From NCBI GenBank assembly GCA_007121465.1, contig SKKL01000101.1:1-34976 (forward strand): DNA of 34,976 nucleotides, read 5' to 3'. Below, piece by piece: positions 17,991-26,858 of the stretch. The DNA comes from Acidimicrobiales bacterium. GTDB lineage: Bacteria; Actinomycetota; Acidimicrobiia; Acidimicrobiales; SKKL01. A program made the translations under genes and the position numbers. The notes beneath the pieces were generated by a model. The model searched no databases. It was not told the origin of the DNA and saw nothing but the letters and a program-made list of their open reading frames with translations. The first letter of the stretch is position 1; every line of letters starts with the position of its first letter.

Positions 17991-18710
17991 TCAGCCGCTG
18001 ACGGCGGCGGCCGCCAACTCGGCGAACTCGGTGGCCTCCGCAGCGCTGAGGGCCGCGTAGTCGGCTGCGGTGGCCCGGTTGGTGAGCATCTCGGCCTCGG
18101 CCCACCGCTCGGCGGTCCCCTCGGGCAACTCCGCCTCGGGCCATCCGTAGAGCGCTGCCATCCCCGGGCTGTTGTGACGCACCGCATCGGCGGGATCGAG
18201 GCCCACTGCCAGCACCGCTCCGCCGTGGCGGGCCATGCGCAGCTCGCGCAGGCTGTTCATGTGGTGCAGCGCGGCCCCGACGGGATCCGATGGCACGGGC
18301 ATGGCCCGCCAGCCGGCGAACAGGGGCGCTCCACCGATCGTGGCGGTTTCGGCGACCTTGGCGGCGAGGGCCGCGAGCCGGGACCAGTCGAGGGCGTCGG
18401 GACGGATGTTGCGCTCGGCCCACGTACCCAGACAGGCGGCGAAGAGCGTTGCCGCGTCGGCCCGGGACATGACGTCGGCCGATGCCTCCCACTGGGTCCG
18501 AATGGTGTCGGGATTCCAGAACACCAACGCGGCACTGACGATGTCGGCGTCGACGTCGCCGAGCACGCCGCAGCGCCCGGCCACGTAGAAGTCGAGTCCC
18601 GTGAAGCCCGCTTCGGCGCCCGCCTTGTAGGTCTGGCCGTCGAGCATGAACCCCGCGGTGAGCCCACCGACCGCGGTCGCAGTGGTCTCGGCAACGGTCG
18701 GGTCGGTCAT
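17991..18710 (-). CDS. SCO6745-family protein
   Basis: GFTGLDFYVAGRCGVLGDVDADIVSAALVFWNPDTIRTQWE...; SD AGGAGAC before ATG. Confidence 0.75.
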   Translation of the reverse strand: MTDPTVAETTATAVGGLTAGFMLDGQTYKAGAEAGFTGLDFYVAGRCGVLGDVDADIVSAALVFWNPDTIRTQWEASADVMSRADAATLFAACLGTWAERNIRPDALDWSRLAALAAKVAETATIGGAPLFAGWRAMPVPSDPVGAALHHMNSLRELRMARHGGAVLAVGLDPADAVRHNSPGMAALYGWPEAELPEGTAERWAEAEMLTNRATAADYAALSAAEATEFAELAAAAVSG

Positions 18711-18783
18711 GGTGTCTCCTGTGGTCGGCCCGCCGGGTCGTTGTGTGCCGCGCTGATGCTACGAGCTGAGCGGGTGGCTCGAC

Positions 18784-20223
18784 TCAACCGTCGAGGTCGA
18801 CCTGGGGATAGAGCCGGAACCGGGCGAGCAGGTCGGCGCTGCGCTGGCGGGCATCGGCCGCCACCGCGTCGTCGAGGGTGTACTTCGCCTTGGACTGGTC
18901 ACCGCTCTTGGTGAGGGTGGGTTCGGCCGCCTTGAGGAGACCGGCGATGATGTCGGCCACGTCATCCATCTCGGCCGGGCCCATCCCGAGGGTGGTGAGC
19001 GCCGGGGTACCCATCCGGATGCCCGAGGCGTACCAGGCGCCGTTGGGGTCGTTCGGGATGGAGTTGCGGTTGGTGACCACACCGCCGTCGAGGAGGACCG
19101 ACTCGGACTGGCGACCGGTGAGGCCCACGCTCGAGAACACGTCGAGCAGCACGATGTGGTTGTCGGTGCCGCCCGAGGCCACGGTGATGTCGCGCTTCAT
19201 CAGGCCATCGGCGAGCGCCTGGGAGTTGGCGACGATCTGCTGGGCGTAGTCGGCGAACTCGGGTCGGCGAGCCTCGGCGAACGCGACCGCCTTGGCCGCC
19301 ATGACGTGACCCATGGGGCCGCCGAGGACCATCGGACAGCCCTTGTCGACGAACTCGGCGTACTCCTCGGTGCACAGCACCAGACCGCCGCGGGGCCCCC
19401 GCAGCGACTTGTGGGTCGTGGAGGTGACGACGTGGGCGTGGGGCACCGGGTCGAAGTCGCCGGTGAGCACCTTGCCCGCCACCAGACCGGCGAAGTGCGC
19501 CATGTCGACCATGAAGGTGGCACCGACCTCGTCGGCGATCTCCCGCAGGATCCGGAAGTTGGGGTTCCGGGGATAGGCCGAGTAGCCCGCCACGAGGATC
19601 AGCGGCCGGAACTCCTGGGCCTGGGCCCGGATCGCGTCGTAGTCGAGCCGGCCCGTCTCGGCGTCGACGCCGTAGCTGCGCTGGTCGAACATCTTGCCGG
19701 AGATGTTGGGGCGGAAGCCGTGGGTGAGGTGACCGCCCGCGTCGAGGGACAGACCGAGTAGCCGCTGGTTGCCGAGGTCGCGGCGCAGCGTCTCCCAGTC
19801 GGCGTCGGACAGGTCGTTGACGTGCTTGAGGCCGAGCTCGTCGAGGCGGGGCGCTTCGACCCGCTTGGCGAGGATCGCCCAGAACGCCACGAGGTTGGCG
19901 TCGATGCCCGAGTGGGGCTGCACGTAGGCGTGGTCGGCGCCGAACAGCTCGCGGGCGTGCTCGGCGGCGATCCGTTCGACCTCGTCGACGACCTCACACC
20001 CGGCGTAGAACCGGTGCCCGGGGGTGCCCTCGGCGTACTTGTCCGACAGCCAGTTGCCCATGGCCAACAGGACCGCCGGGGAGGCGTAGTTCTCCGACGC
20101 GATGAGCTTCAGCTGGCGGCGCTGGTTCTCCAGCTCACCGGCGATGGCGGCGGCGATGCGGGGTTCGGACTGCTCGACGACGGAGAGAGCGGAACGAAAG
20201 GCATCGGTCTCAGGGGTGCTCAC
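18784..20223 (-). CDS. glyA: Serine hydroxymethyltransferase
   Basis: [64 protein letters not shown] 20223 with GGAGG; the ORF track extension to 20337 lies in the riboswitch. Confidence 0.96.
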   Translation of the reverse strand: MSTPETDAFRSALSVVEQSEPRIAAAIAGELENQRRQLKLIASENYASPAVLLAMGNWLSDKYAEGTPGHRFYAGCEVVDEVERIAAEHARELFGADHAYVQPHSGIDANLVAFWAILAKRVEAPRLDELGLKHVNDLSDADWETLRRDLGNQRLLGLSLDAGGHLTHGFRPNISGKMFDQRSYGVDAETGRLDYDAIRAQAQEFRPLILVAGYSAYPRNPNFRILREIADEVGATFMVDMAHFAGLVAGKVLTGDFDPVPHAHVVTSTTHKSLRGPRGGLVLCTEEYAEFVDKGCPMVLGGPMGHVMAAKAVAFAEARRPEFADYAQQIVANSQALADGLMKRDITVASGGTDNHIVLLDVFSSVGLTGRQSESVLLDGGVVTNRNSIPNDPNGAWYASGIRMGTPALTTLGMGPAEMDDVADIIAGLLKAAEPTLTKSGDQSKAKYTLDDAVAADARQRSADLLARFRLYPQVDLDG

Positions 20224-20248
20224 AGGAGGCCTCCAGGTGACGAGTTCG

Positions 20249-20342
20249 GGTGGCCCAGGCGCACGGCACGACACGAGACCACGGGAAACCGGGTTCGAGG
20301 CCGCTCCCCGGTGGTGATCCACCCGAGCGCCAGTCACGGCCT
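20249..20342 (-). ncRNA. ZTP (pfl) riboswitch upstream of glyA
   Basis: Minus strand: GGCCGTGACTGGCGCTCGGGTGGATCACCACCGGGGAGCGGCC...(variable)...CCGTGCGCCTGGGCCACC, matching the CGTGACTGGCG, ACCGGGGAGCGG and CGCCTGGGCA core of the ZTP/pfl aptamer. Confidence 0.9.
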
Positions 20343-20347
20343 AGCGT
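20342..20347 (+). promoter_or_regulatory. Candidate -10 (TAGCGT) of acyl-CoA synthetase
   Basis: TAGCGT 28 nt before ATG, with AGGAGGGGGG in the short leader. Confidence 0.45.
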
Positions 20348-20349
20348 CG

Positions 20350-20355
20350 AGCCTA
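20350..20355 (-). promoter_or_regulatory. Candidate -10 (TAGGCT) of riboswitch-glyA transcript
   Basis: TAGGCT on minus strand, just upstream of the aptamer 5' end. Confidence 0.45.
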
Positions 20356-20374
20356 CCGCTAGGAGGGGGGCGAC

Positions 20375-21916
20375 ATGTATCCGGGAAACGTCGCACGCGA
20401 GCATCCAGACCGACCGGCGATCATCATGGCCGCATCGGGCGAGGTGGTCAGCTTTCGACAGCTCGACGAGGGCTCGAACCGACTCGCCCACCTGTTGCGC
20501 GACAGTGGGCTCTCACGAGGCGACCACCTCGCTCTGTTCATGGAGAACCATCCACGCTTCCTGGAGGTCGTGTGGGCGGCGTTGAGGTCGGGCCTCTATG
20601 TCACCGCGGTGAACAGCCACCTCACCGCGGAGGAGGCGGCGTACGTCATCGACGACTGCGAAGCCGAGGTGTTGGTCGCCTCGGCTGCCCTCGCACCGGT
20701 GGCCGGCGCACTCGGCCCCGACGCCACTCCACGGGTCCGACTGCGTCTGGCGGTCGACGGTGTCCTCGACAGCTACGAGCCCTACGAGACGGCGGTGAGC
20801 GGGTACCCGGCGACCCCGATCGACGACGAGAGCACCGGTGCCACGATGCTCTACTCCTCGGGCACCACCGGCCGACCCAAGGGTGTGCTGCGCCCGCTTC
20901 CCGACACCGTGCCCTCCGAGCCCGACGCCCGTCTCGCCGCGACCGCCACCACCTACGGGTTCCGAGACGGCATGGTCTATCTCTCGCCCGCTCCGCTCTA
21001 CCACGCCGCCCCGCTCGCGTTCTGCGTGCTGACCCACCGCTTCGGTGGAACGGTGGTCGTGATGGAGCGGTTCGACCCCGCCCGTGCGCTGGAGCTGATC
21101 GAACAACACCGGGTGACGCACTCCCAGTGGGTCCCCACCATGTTCGTGCGGCTCCTGCGACTCCCCGACGAGAAGCGCCACGCCCACGACCTGTCCAGTC
21201 ACGAGTTGGCGATCCACGCCGCTGCCCCCTGTCCGGTGCCGGTCAAGCGCCAGATGATCGAGTGGTGGGGCCCGATCCTCTACGAGTACTACGCCGGCAC
21301 CGAGGGAAACGGCAGCACGGCCATCACGAGTGAGGAGTGGCTCGGCCACCCTGGCTCGGTCGGCCGGGCTCGGGTGGGAAGCGTCCACATCATCGGACCC
21401 GATGGGGAGGAGCTGCCCCCCGGCCAGGAGGGAGCCATCTACTTCTCGGGTGGGGGCTCCTTCGAGTACAAGGGCGACCCGGACAAGACCGAGGGCTCGC
21501 GCCTCCCCGGTGGCCTGTCGACGCTCGGCGACATCGGCTACCTCGACGAGGAGGGCTACCTGTACCTCACCGACCGCCAGGCGCACATGATCATCTCCGG
21601 CGGGGTGAACATCTATCCCCGCGAGATCGAGGACGTGCTGATCGCCCATCCCGCGGTCGCCGACGTCGCCGTGTTCGGGCTCCCCCACGACGAGTTCGGC
21701 GAGGAGGTGACCGCCGTCGTCGAACCCCTCGACGACCACGAGCCCACCGACGATCTGGCTCGGGAGCTGCTGGCGTTCTGTCGCGAGCACCTGGCGGGAT
21801 TCAAGGTGCCCCGGCGTCTCGACTTCACCGACGACATGCCTCGGCTGCCCACCGGCAAGCTCTACAAGCGCAAGCTGAAGGACCGCTACCTCGACGGCGA
21901 ACCCGAGCCCACCTGA
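20375..21916 (+). CDS. Acyl-CoA synthetase (AMP-binding / ANL family)
   Basis: TMLYSSGTTGRPKGV, YYAGTEGNG, GDIGYLDEEGYLYLTDRQAHMIISGGVNIYPREIEDVL, PTGKLYKRKLKD. Confidence 0.95.
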   Translation: MYPGNVAREHPDRPAIIMAASGEVVSFRQLDEGSNRLAHLLRDSGLSRGDHLALFMENHPRFLEVVWAALRSGLYVTAVNSHLTAEEAAYVIDDCEAEVLVASAALAPVAGALGPDATPRVRLRLAVDGVLDSYEPYETAVSGYPATPIDDESTGATMLYSSGTTGRPKGVLRPLPDTVPSEPDARLAATATTYGFRDGMVYLSPAPLYHAAPLAFCVLTHRFGGTVVVMERFDPARALELIEQHRVTHSQWVPTMFVRLLRLPDEKRHAHDLSSHELAIHAAAPCPVPVKRQMIEWWGPILYEYYAGTEGNGSTAITSEEWLGHPGSVGRARVGSVHIIGPDGEELPPGQEGAIYFSGGGSFEYKGDPDKTEGSRLPGGLSTLGDIGYLDEEGYLYLTDRQAHMIISGGVNIYPREIEDVLIAHPAVADVAVFGLPHDEFGEEVTAVVEPLDDHEPTDDLARELLAFCREHLAGFKVPRRLDFTDDMPRLPTGKLYKRKLKDRYLDGEPEPT

Positions 21917-21934
21917 GGCTGTCGCACCCCTGGT

Positions 21935-23146
21935 TCAGCTGCCTTCGGAGGCGAGCGCCAGGGCATCGTCCCAGCTCATCCCCTCCTCGAGCCGGGTACG
22001 CCACCGCTGGACGGCGGGCGGCCGGTTCATGCCGAAGGCGCCGACGAGCTGGCCGTCTCGGCCGATGAGGGCGACGAAGCGCCGGTCGGCGATGGACCCG
22101 TCGATCACCTGTACCTGGTCGTCGGGTCCGACTCTCCCGACGAGCTGGATCTTGCGGTCGTACTGGTCGGACCAGAAGTACGGCACGGGCTCGTAGACGA
22201 GGTCGACGCCGCCGTCGCCAGCGAGGAGGCGACGGGCGGCGTGTTGCCCCATCGACACCGCGTTGTCCCAGTGCTCGACCCGCATCGACTCACCGAACCG
22301 TCGATTGGGCCAGCGGGCGACGTCGCCGGCGGCGACCACGCCGGGAGCCGCCAGGGTGGTCTCGTCGCAGACGACGCCGTTGTCGATGGTGAGACCCGAT
22401 CCGTCGAGCCATTCGGTGTTCGGCACGACGCCGATGCCCACCGCGACCAGGTCGGCCTCGACGGAGGAGCCGTCAGACAGGCGAACAGCCGAGATCGAGC
22501 CGTCGTCGGTGTCGAACCCGTCGACCCCCGCACCGAGACGCAGGTCGACGCCTTGGTCGGTGTGGACGTCGGCACAAACCTGGCCGAGCACCGGAGGCAG
22601 GACCCGGGCGAGTGGCCGGTCGAGGGCCTCGACGACGGTGACCTCGCAGCCGAGGCCACGGGCGGTGGCGGCCACCTCGGCTCCGATGAAGCCCGCTCCG
22701 ACCACGACCAGGCGTCGTGGACCGACGCCGGTGGTCAGGGCCTCGCGCAGAGCCAGCGAGTCGTCGAGTGTTCGCAGGAGGTGGACCCCGAGAATCCCAT
22801 CGGTGCCGGGCAGCGGACGAGGGCGAGCACCGCAGGCGAGGATCACGCCGTCAGCCTCGAGCTCCCCACCCCTCTCGAGGCTGAGGGCGAGACCCGAGGC
22901 GTCGAAGGAGACCGCTCGTTCATCGAGGCGCCACTCGATCCCGAGGTCGTCGCCGGACCGCTCGAGCACGATCGACTCGGGTTCGGCCTCGCCGGCCAGC
23001 ACCTTCTTGGACAGCGGCGGCCGATCGTAGGGGCGACGACGCTCGTCGCCGATCAGCGTGATCGTGCCGTCGAAACCCTCCCGGCGCAGGGTCTGGGCGG
23101 CCCGGTAGCCGGCGAGGGAGGCGCCGACGATGGCGATGTAACGCAC
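21935..23146 (-). CDS. NAD(P)/FAD-dependent ferredoxin reductase
   Basis: IAIVGASLAGYRAAQTLRREGFDGTITLIGDERRRPYDRPPLSKKVLAG, VVVGAGFIGAEVAATARGLG, GVVAAGDVARWPN. Confidence 0.92.
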   Translation of the reverse strand: MRYIAIVGASLAGYRAAQTLRREGFDGTITLIGDERRRPYDRPPLSKKVLAGEAEPESIVLERSGDDLGIEWRLDERAVSFDASGLALSLERGGELEADGVILACGARPRPLPGTDGILGVHLLRTLDDSLALREALTTGVGPRRLVVVGAGFIGAEVAATARGLGCEVTVVEALDRPLARVLPPVLGQVCADVHTDQGVDLRLGAGVDGFDTDDGSISAVRLSDGSSVEADLVAVGIGVVPNTEWLDGSGLTIDNGVVCDETTLAAPGVVAAGDVARWPNRRFGESMRVEHWDNAVSMGQHAARRLLAGDGGVDLVYEPVPYFWSDQYDRKIQLVGRVGPDDQVQVIDGSIADRRFVALIGRDGQLVGAFGMNRPPAVQRWRTRLEEGMSWDDALALASEGS

Positions 23147-23152
23147 TGAGGC

Positions 23153-23347
23153 TCAGGGCTCGATCGAGATGGCCTGCTTGGGGCAACGGTCGACGGCTTC
23201 CTGCACCGTCGCCGCGTCGGCCTCGTCGATCTCCTCCTGGAGGATGTAGAGGAAGTCGTCGTCGCGGACCTCGAAGTACTTGGGAGCGACCTGCATGCAC
23301 ACGGCGTTGCTCTCACAGAGGTCGAAGTTCACTGCGATCTTGGCCAT
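23153..23347 (-). CDS. Small ferredoxin, C-x2-N-x2-C variant
   Basis: MAKIAVNFDLCESNAVCMQVAPKYFEVRDDDFLYILQEEIDEADAATVQEAVDRCPKQAISIEP, 64 aa. Confidence 0.9.
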   Translation of the reverse strand: MAKIAVNFDLCESNAVCMQVAPKYFEVRDDDFLYILQEEIDEADAATVQEAVDRCPKQAISIEP

Positions 23348-23428
23348 GACGGTCTCCTGGGTCGGCACAGATGTGACGTTCGCCATCATGGCAGTCCCAG
23401 TCGCACCGTGCGGCACCCGGGCCGAGAC

Positions 23429-23905
23429 TCACCCGACCTGCTCGTCCAGCTTCTGTTCGTGCTTCTCGACCTCGTCGACCTCGTCGACGCCGGGCTCGTC
23501 CCCGTCCCCCTCGTCCCTCTCGAGCTCCTCGAGCTCCTCGCGGCAGTCGCTGAGGAGAAACGCGTCCACTCGTGCTCGGGCGGCGATGAAGTCGTCGCGG
23601 AGCCGGACCTCGAACTCGAGTGCCACCGCCTCGGGCGACAGCGGGGTGTGCTCCTCGAGCTCCTCGGCCGCGTCGCGCAACACGTCGACCTCCGCATCGA
23701 CCTCGTCGGGCGCGAGCTCGGCCAGCCGACGCAGAACCGATGCGTCGGCTTCAGCCACTGGCTCGTTGGCCAACGCCAGGCGGCAGAAGGTGGCCTCGTC
23801 GGGGTTCTGGACGTCGTCGTTCGAGTCGCCACAACCACCAGCCAGAACCAGCACCACCAGCAGCGCGACGAACGTCGGACGACGGGGACAACGACTACTG
23901 GTCAC
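23429..23905 (-). CDS. Hypothetical lipoprotein, acidic C-terminus
   Basis: Signal peptide with lipobox VLAGGCG; GTG 23905 with TACGCT-N6 upstream. Confidence 0.65.
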   Translation of the reverse strand: MTSSRCPRRPTFVALLVVLVLAGGCGDSNDDVQNPDEATFCRLALANEPVAEADASVLRRLAELAPDEVDAEVDVLRDAAEELEEHTPLSPEAVALEFEVRLRDDFIAARARVDAFLLSDCREELEELERDEGDGDEPGVDEVDEVEKHEQKLDEQVG

Positions 23906-23911
23906 GTCCGG

Positions 23912-23917
23912 AGCGTA
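23912..23917 (-). promoter_or_regulatory. Candidate -10 (TACGCT) for leaderless lipoprotein
   Basis: TACGCT-ccggac-GTG(23905). Confidence 0.5.
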
Positions 23918-23976
23918 CCCACCACCACCCTCGACGAATCCGCATGCCCGACCCTTCCAACGCCGGGAACCGGGCC

Positions 23977-23982
23977 TAACCT
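23977..23982 (+). promoter_or_regulatory. Candidate -10 (TAACCT) for leaderless molybdopterin oxidoreductase
   Basis: TAACCT-gctcac-ATG(23989). Confidence 0.5.
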
Positions 23983-23988
23983 GCTCAC

Positions 23989-25593
23989 ATGGACACCGGT
24001 CGGGCTGCGATTCTCGACCCCGAGCCCGTCGCTCCGGGTCATCTCGCAGAGCGCCCAACCCGGGCGGTCCTCGCCGGTTCGGTGGCGGCCGCTGTCGCCC
24101 TCGGGTTCAGCGAGCTGGTCGCCTCCCTCGGCGCATCTCTACCTTCGCTCGTGGTCGGAGTCGGCGGGTGGTTCATCGACCGTTCCCCCGGCGACGTCAC
24201 CCGTGCGGCCATCGAGACGCTCGGAACAGCCAACAAGACCGTCCTCATCTGGACGATCGTCGTCGTGACGATCACCCTCGGTGGGGTGGTCGGACGAGTG
24301 TGGTGGCAGCGCCGGTCCCGGGCGGCAACGGCCTTCGGCGTCACCGCGATCGTCGGGGGTCTCGCCTCGGTCGGCGAACCCGGGGCAACCGCCGTCGGCG
24401 CCGCCGTCGTGGCCCTCGTCGCCGCCGCCTCGGGTGTCGGCACCTACCTGCTGCTGTGGTCGGCCGCCGACGGACGGCTCGGTCTCGAACCGGCCCGAAC
24501 CATCGAATCCCCCACCGACCCCCATGCCTCACGGCGCAGCTTCCTCGGCTTCGCCGGCGCTGGCGCTGCCTTCGCCGGACTGTCCGCCGCCGGCGGCCGC
24601 TACGCGCTCGGTCGTTCCCCCACCGAGGTGGCGCGCGAGGCGATCGTCCTCCCCACGCTGCCGGCAGGTTCCACCTCCCCCCTGCCCGACACCGAACCCG
24701 GCATCGACGGCCTCTCCCCCCTCTACACCCCGAACGACGACTTCTTCCGGATCGACACCGCCCTTCGGGTTCCCCAGGTCGATCTCGACGGGTGGTCGAT
24801 GACCATCGACGGCATGGTCGAGAACCCCCTCACCCTCACCTTCGACGACCTGCTGGCGATGGACCTGGTGGAGTCCGACGTGACCCTCGCCTGTGTGTCC
24901 AACCAGGTCGGCGGAAATCTCGTCGGCAACGCCCGGTGGCTCGGCGTGCCACTGGCCGAACTCCTCGAACGCGTCGGCGTCGACCCGGGGGCCGAGCAGG
25001 TCGTCGGCCACTCCGTCGACGGCTTCACCGCTGGCTTCCCCCTGGACGTGCTCGACGACGGTCGCCCGGCGCTGGTGGCCGTCGGCATGAACGGCGAGCC
25101 CCTACCCCTGCGGCACGGGTTTCCCGCCCGTCTCGTCGTCTCCGGGCTGTTCGGCTACGTGTCGGCCACCAAGTGGCTGAGCCGGATCGAGCTCGCTCCG
25201 TGGGAGGGCGTCAACGGCTACTGGATCCCACGTGGCTGGTCGAAGGAAGGCCCGGTCCACACCCAGACCCGCATCGACGTTCCCGCCGATCGCACCACTG
25301 TCGCTCCGGGCCGGATCGCGGTCGCCGGGGTCGCCTGGGCTCCGAGTCGGGGCGTCGCCCAGGTCGAGATGCGGGTGGACGATGGCCCCTGGACCGAGGT
25401 CGAGCTGTCCGAGGAGATCGGCGACCACGCCTGGCGCCAGTGGTGGACCGACTGGAACGCCGAAGAGGGCACGCACATCCTCGAGATCAGGTCCACCGAC
25501 GGCACCGGCGAGACCCAAACCGAGACCATCCGCCCCCCGGCACCGTCGGGAGCGACCGGCTGGCACCGCATCCGCGTCCGAGTCGAGGCCTGA
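23989..25593 (+). CDS. Membrane-anchored molybdopterin-dependent oxidoreductase (sulfite-oxidase family)
   Basis: N-terminal TM segments, then RRSFLGFAGAGAAFAGL, YTPNDDFFRIDTALRVPQVDLDGWSMTIDGMVENPLTLTFDDL, VTLACVSNQVGGNLVGNARWLGVPLAELL, Mo-co dimerisation-like C-terminus. Confidence 0.9.
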   Translation: MDTGRAAILDPEPVAPGHLAERPTRAVLAGSVAAAVALGFSELVASLGASLPSLVVGVGGWFIDRSPGDVTRAAIETLGTANKTVLIWTIVVVTITLGGVVGRVWWQRRSRAATAFGVTAIVGGLASVGEPGATAVGAAVVALVAAASGVGTYLLLWSAADGRLGLEPARTIESPTDPHASRRSFLGFAGAGAAFAGLSAAGGRYALGRSPTEVAREAIVLPTLPAGSTSPLPDTEPGIDGLSPLYTPNDDFFRIDTALRVPQVDLDGWSMTIDGMVENPLTLTFDDLLAMDLVESDVTLACVSNQVGGNLVGNARWLGVPLAELLERVGVDPGAEQVVGHSVDGFTAGFPLDVLDDGRPALVAVGMNGEPLPLRHGFPARLVVSGLFGYVSATKWLSRIELAPWEGVNGYWIPRGWSKEGPVHTQTRIDVPADRTTVAPGRIAVAGVAWAPSRGVAQVEMRVDDGPWTEVELSEEIGDHAWRQWWTDWNAEEGTHILEIRSTDGTGETQTETIRPPAPSGATGWHRIRVRVEA

Positions 25594-25611
25594 GCTCGCC
25601 TCTCAGGCGAG
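25588..25611. terminator. Overlapping hairpins across convergent stop codons
   Basis: GCCTGAG-ctcgcct-CTCAGGC (25588-25608) and CTCGCCT-ctc-AGGCGAG (25595-25611). Confidence 0.55.
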
Positions 25612-26784
25612 GGCGGCGGCGAGGTCGAGGAGGAGCTCGTCGTTGCCGGGAGATGCCATCAACCCGACACCGACGGGCAGGCCATCGAGCTGGAGCAGCG
25701 GGAGCGACACCTCGGGAACAGCGGCCACCGGCGCGATCGTGGAGAAGGACATGAGTCGGGAGCGGACCGTGGCCGCCTCGGTGTCGGGCAGGTCGAGACG
25801 GGGGGCCGGCCCCGGGGCGGAGGGCAGGACGAGAACGGTGTCGCCCCCGAGCAGGGCGTGCAGCGGCCCGACGAGCTCGAGTGCTGTCGTCTCGGCGGCG
25901 TCACGCTCGGCGTCGCTGACCTGGGAGGCTTCCTCCCAGCGGGGCGCGACCCGGGGACCGAACCTCGGGCGAAGTCGCTCGATCCATTCCCGGTTGGCCG
26001 CCCATGCATCGTGACGCTGGAGGGTGCGGAAGACGTCGGCCCATCGGTCCCCGTCACCGGGCCCCCAGAGTTCCACCGTCTCGACCCCTGCCTGGACGAC
26101 CTGCTCGACACGCCGGAGCACCTCCTCCATCTCGGCGGCGAGGCCCCGATCTGCGGCGGCCAACAGGTCACGAGCCACGAGCACCCGGCTCGGCGCTCGA
26201 CCACTCCGGCCGCTCGGCGGATCGAGCAGGACCGATCCGAGGGCGCGGGCCGCTGCGCCATCTCGGGTGAGCCACCCGACGGTGTCGAAGCGCGGAGCGA
26301 GCGGGAACACGCCGTCGACGGGGACCCGGCCGTGGGTGGGACGAAACCCGACGAGCCCGCAGTAGCTGGCAGGGACCCGCACGGATCCGGCCGTGTCGGT
26401 CCCGAGGGCGACGTCGCAGAGGCCGGCCGCAACCGCGACCGCTGACCCGCTCGAGGAACCACCGGGATCGAGGACCGGGTCGAGGGGGTGGACGGGGGTC
26501 CCGTAGTGGTCGTTCACGCCCGACAGGCCATAGGCGGTCTCCACCGTGTGAGCCTTGCCGACGCAGGTGGCTCCGGCGGCGAGCAGGCGCTCCACCGCCG
26601 TCGCGTGGACACGAGCCGGTTCGGCGGCGGCGAGCACATCGGGGTTCCCGGCGCCGGTGGGGTGGCCCGCCACGTCGAAGAGGTCCTTCGCGACGAAGGA
26701 GACGCCGTCGAGGGGTCCCGAACCACTGGGGGCGGCCAACTCGATGGGCCCGACGACGAGCGCTCGGTGGTGGTCGCTGCTCAC
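25603..26784 (-). CDS. Amidase (amidase signature family)
   Basis: FVAKDLFDVAGHPTGAGNPD, GKAHTVETAYGLSGVNDHYGTP, DPGGSSSGSAVAVAAGLCDVALGTDTAGSVRVPASYCGLVGFRPTHGRV. GTG 26784 preferred over 26793, which overlaps the candidate -10. Confidence 0.92.
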   Translation of the reverse strand: MSSDHHRALVVGPIELAAPSGSGPLDGVSFVAKDLFDVAGHPTGAGNPDVLAAAEPARVHATAVERLLAAGATCVGKAHTVETAYGLSGVNDHYGTPVHPLDPVLDPGGSSSGSAVAVAAGLCDVALGTDTAGSVRVPASYCGLVGFRPTHGRVPVDGVFPLAPRFDTVGWLTRDGAAARALGSVLLDPPSGRSGRAPSRVLVARDLLAAADRGLAAEMEEVLRRVEQVVQAGVETVELWGPGDGDRWADVFRTLQRHDAWAANREWIERLRPRFGPRVAPRWEEASQVSDAERDAAETTALELVGPLHALLGGDTVLVLPSAPGPAPRLDLPDTEAATVRSRLMSFSTIAPVAAVPEVSLPLLQLDGLPVGVGLMASPGNDELLLDLAAALA

Positions 26785-26858
26785 CTCGCGCACGCTACCG
26801 GACCCGGCTCGACCCCACCCGGGGTGCGAACCGCGGCTCCTGCTGGTTCAATCGAGTC

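Noticed and set aside
20285-20300. GGGTTCGAGG resembling a tRNA T-loop
   Set aside because: Lies in the variable part of the ZTP riboswitch; no acceptor stem, D-arm or anticodon arm found around it.
19822-21333. 503-aa plus-strand ORF
   Set aside because: Crosses antisense glyA, the ZTP riboswitch and an alternate frame of acyl-CoA synthetase; no family signature.
23280-25754. 824-aa plus-strand ORF
   Set aside because: Overlaps ferredoxin and lipoprotein antisense and the molybdopterin gene in a wrong frame; Arg/Ser-rich shadow.
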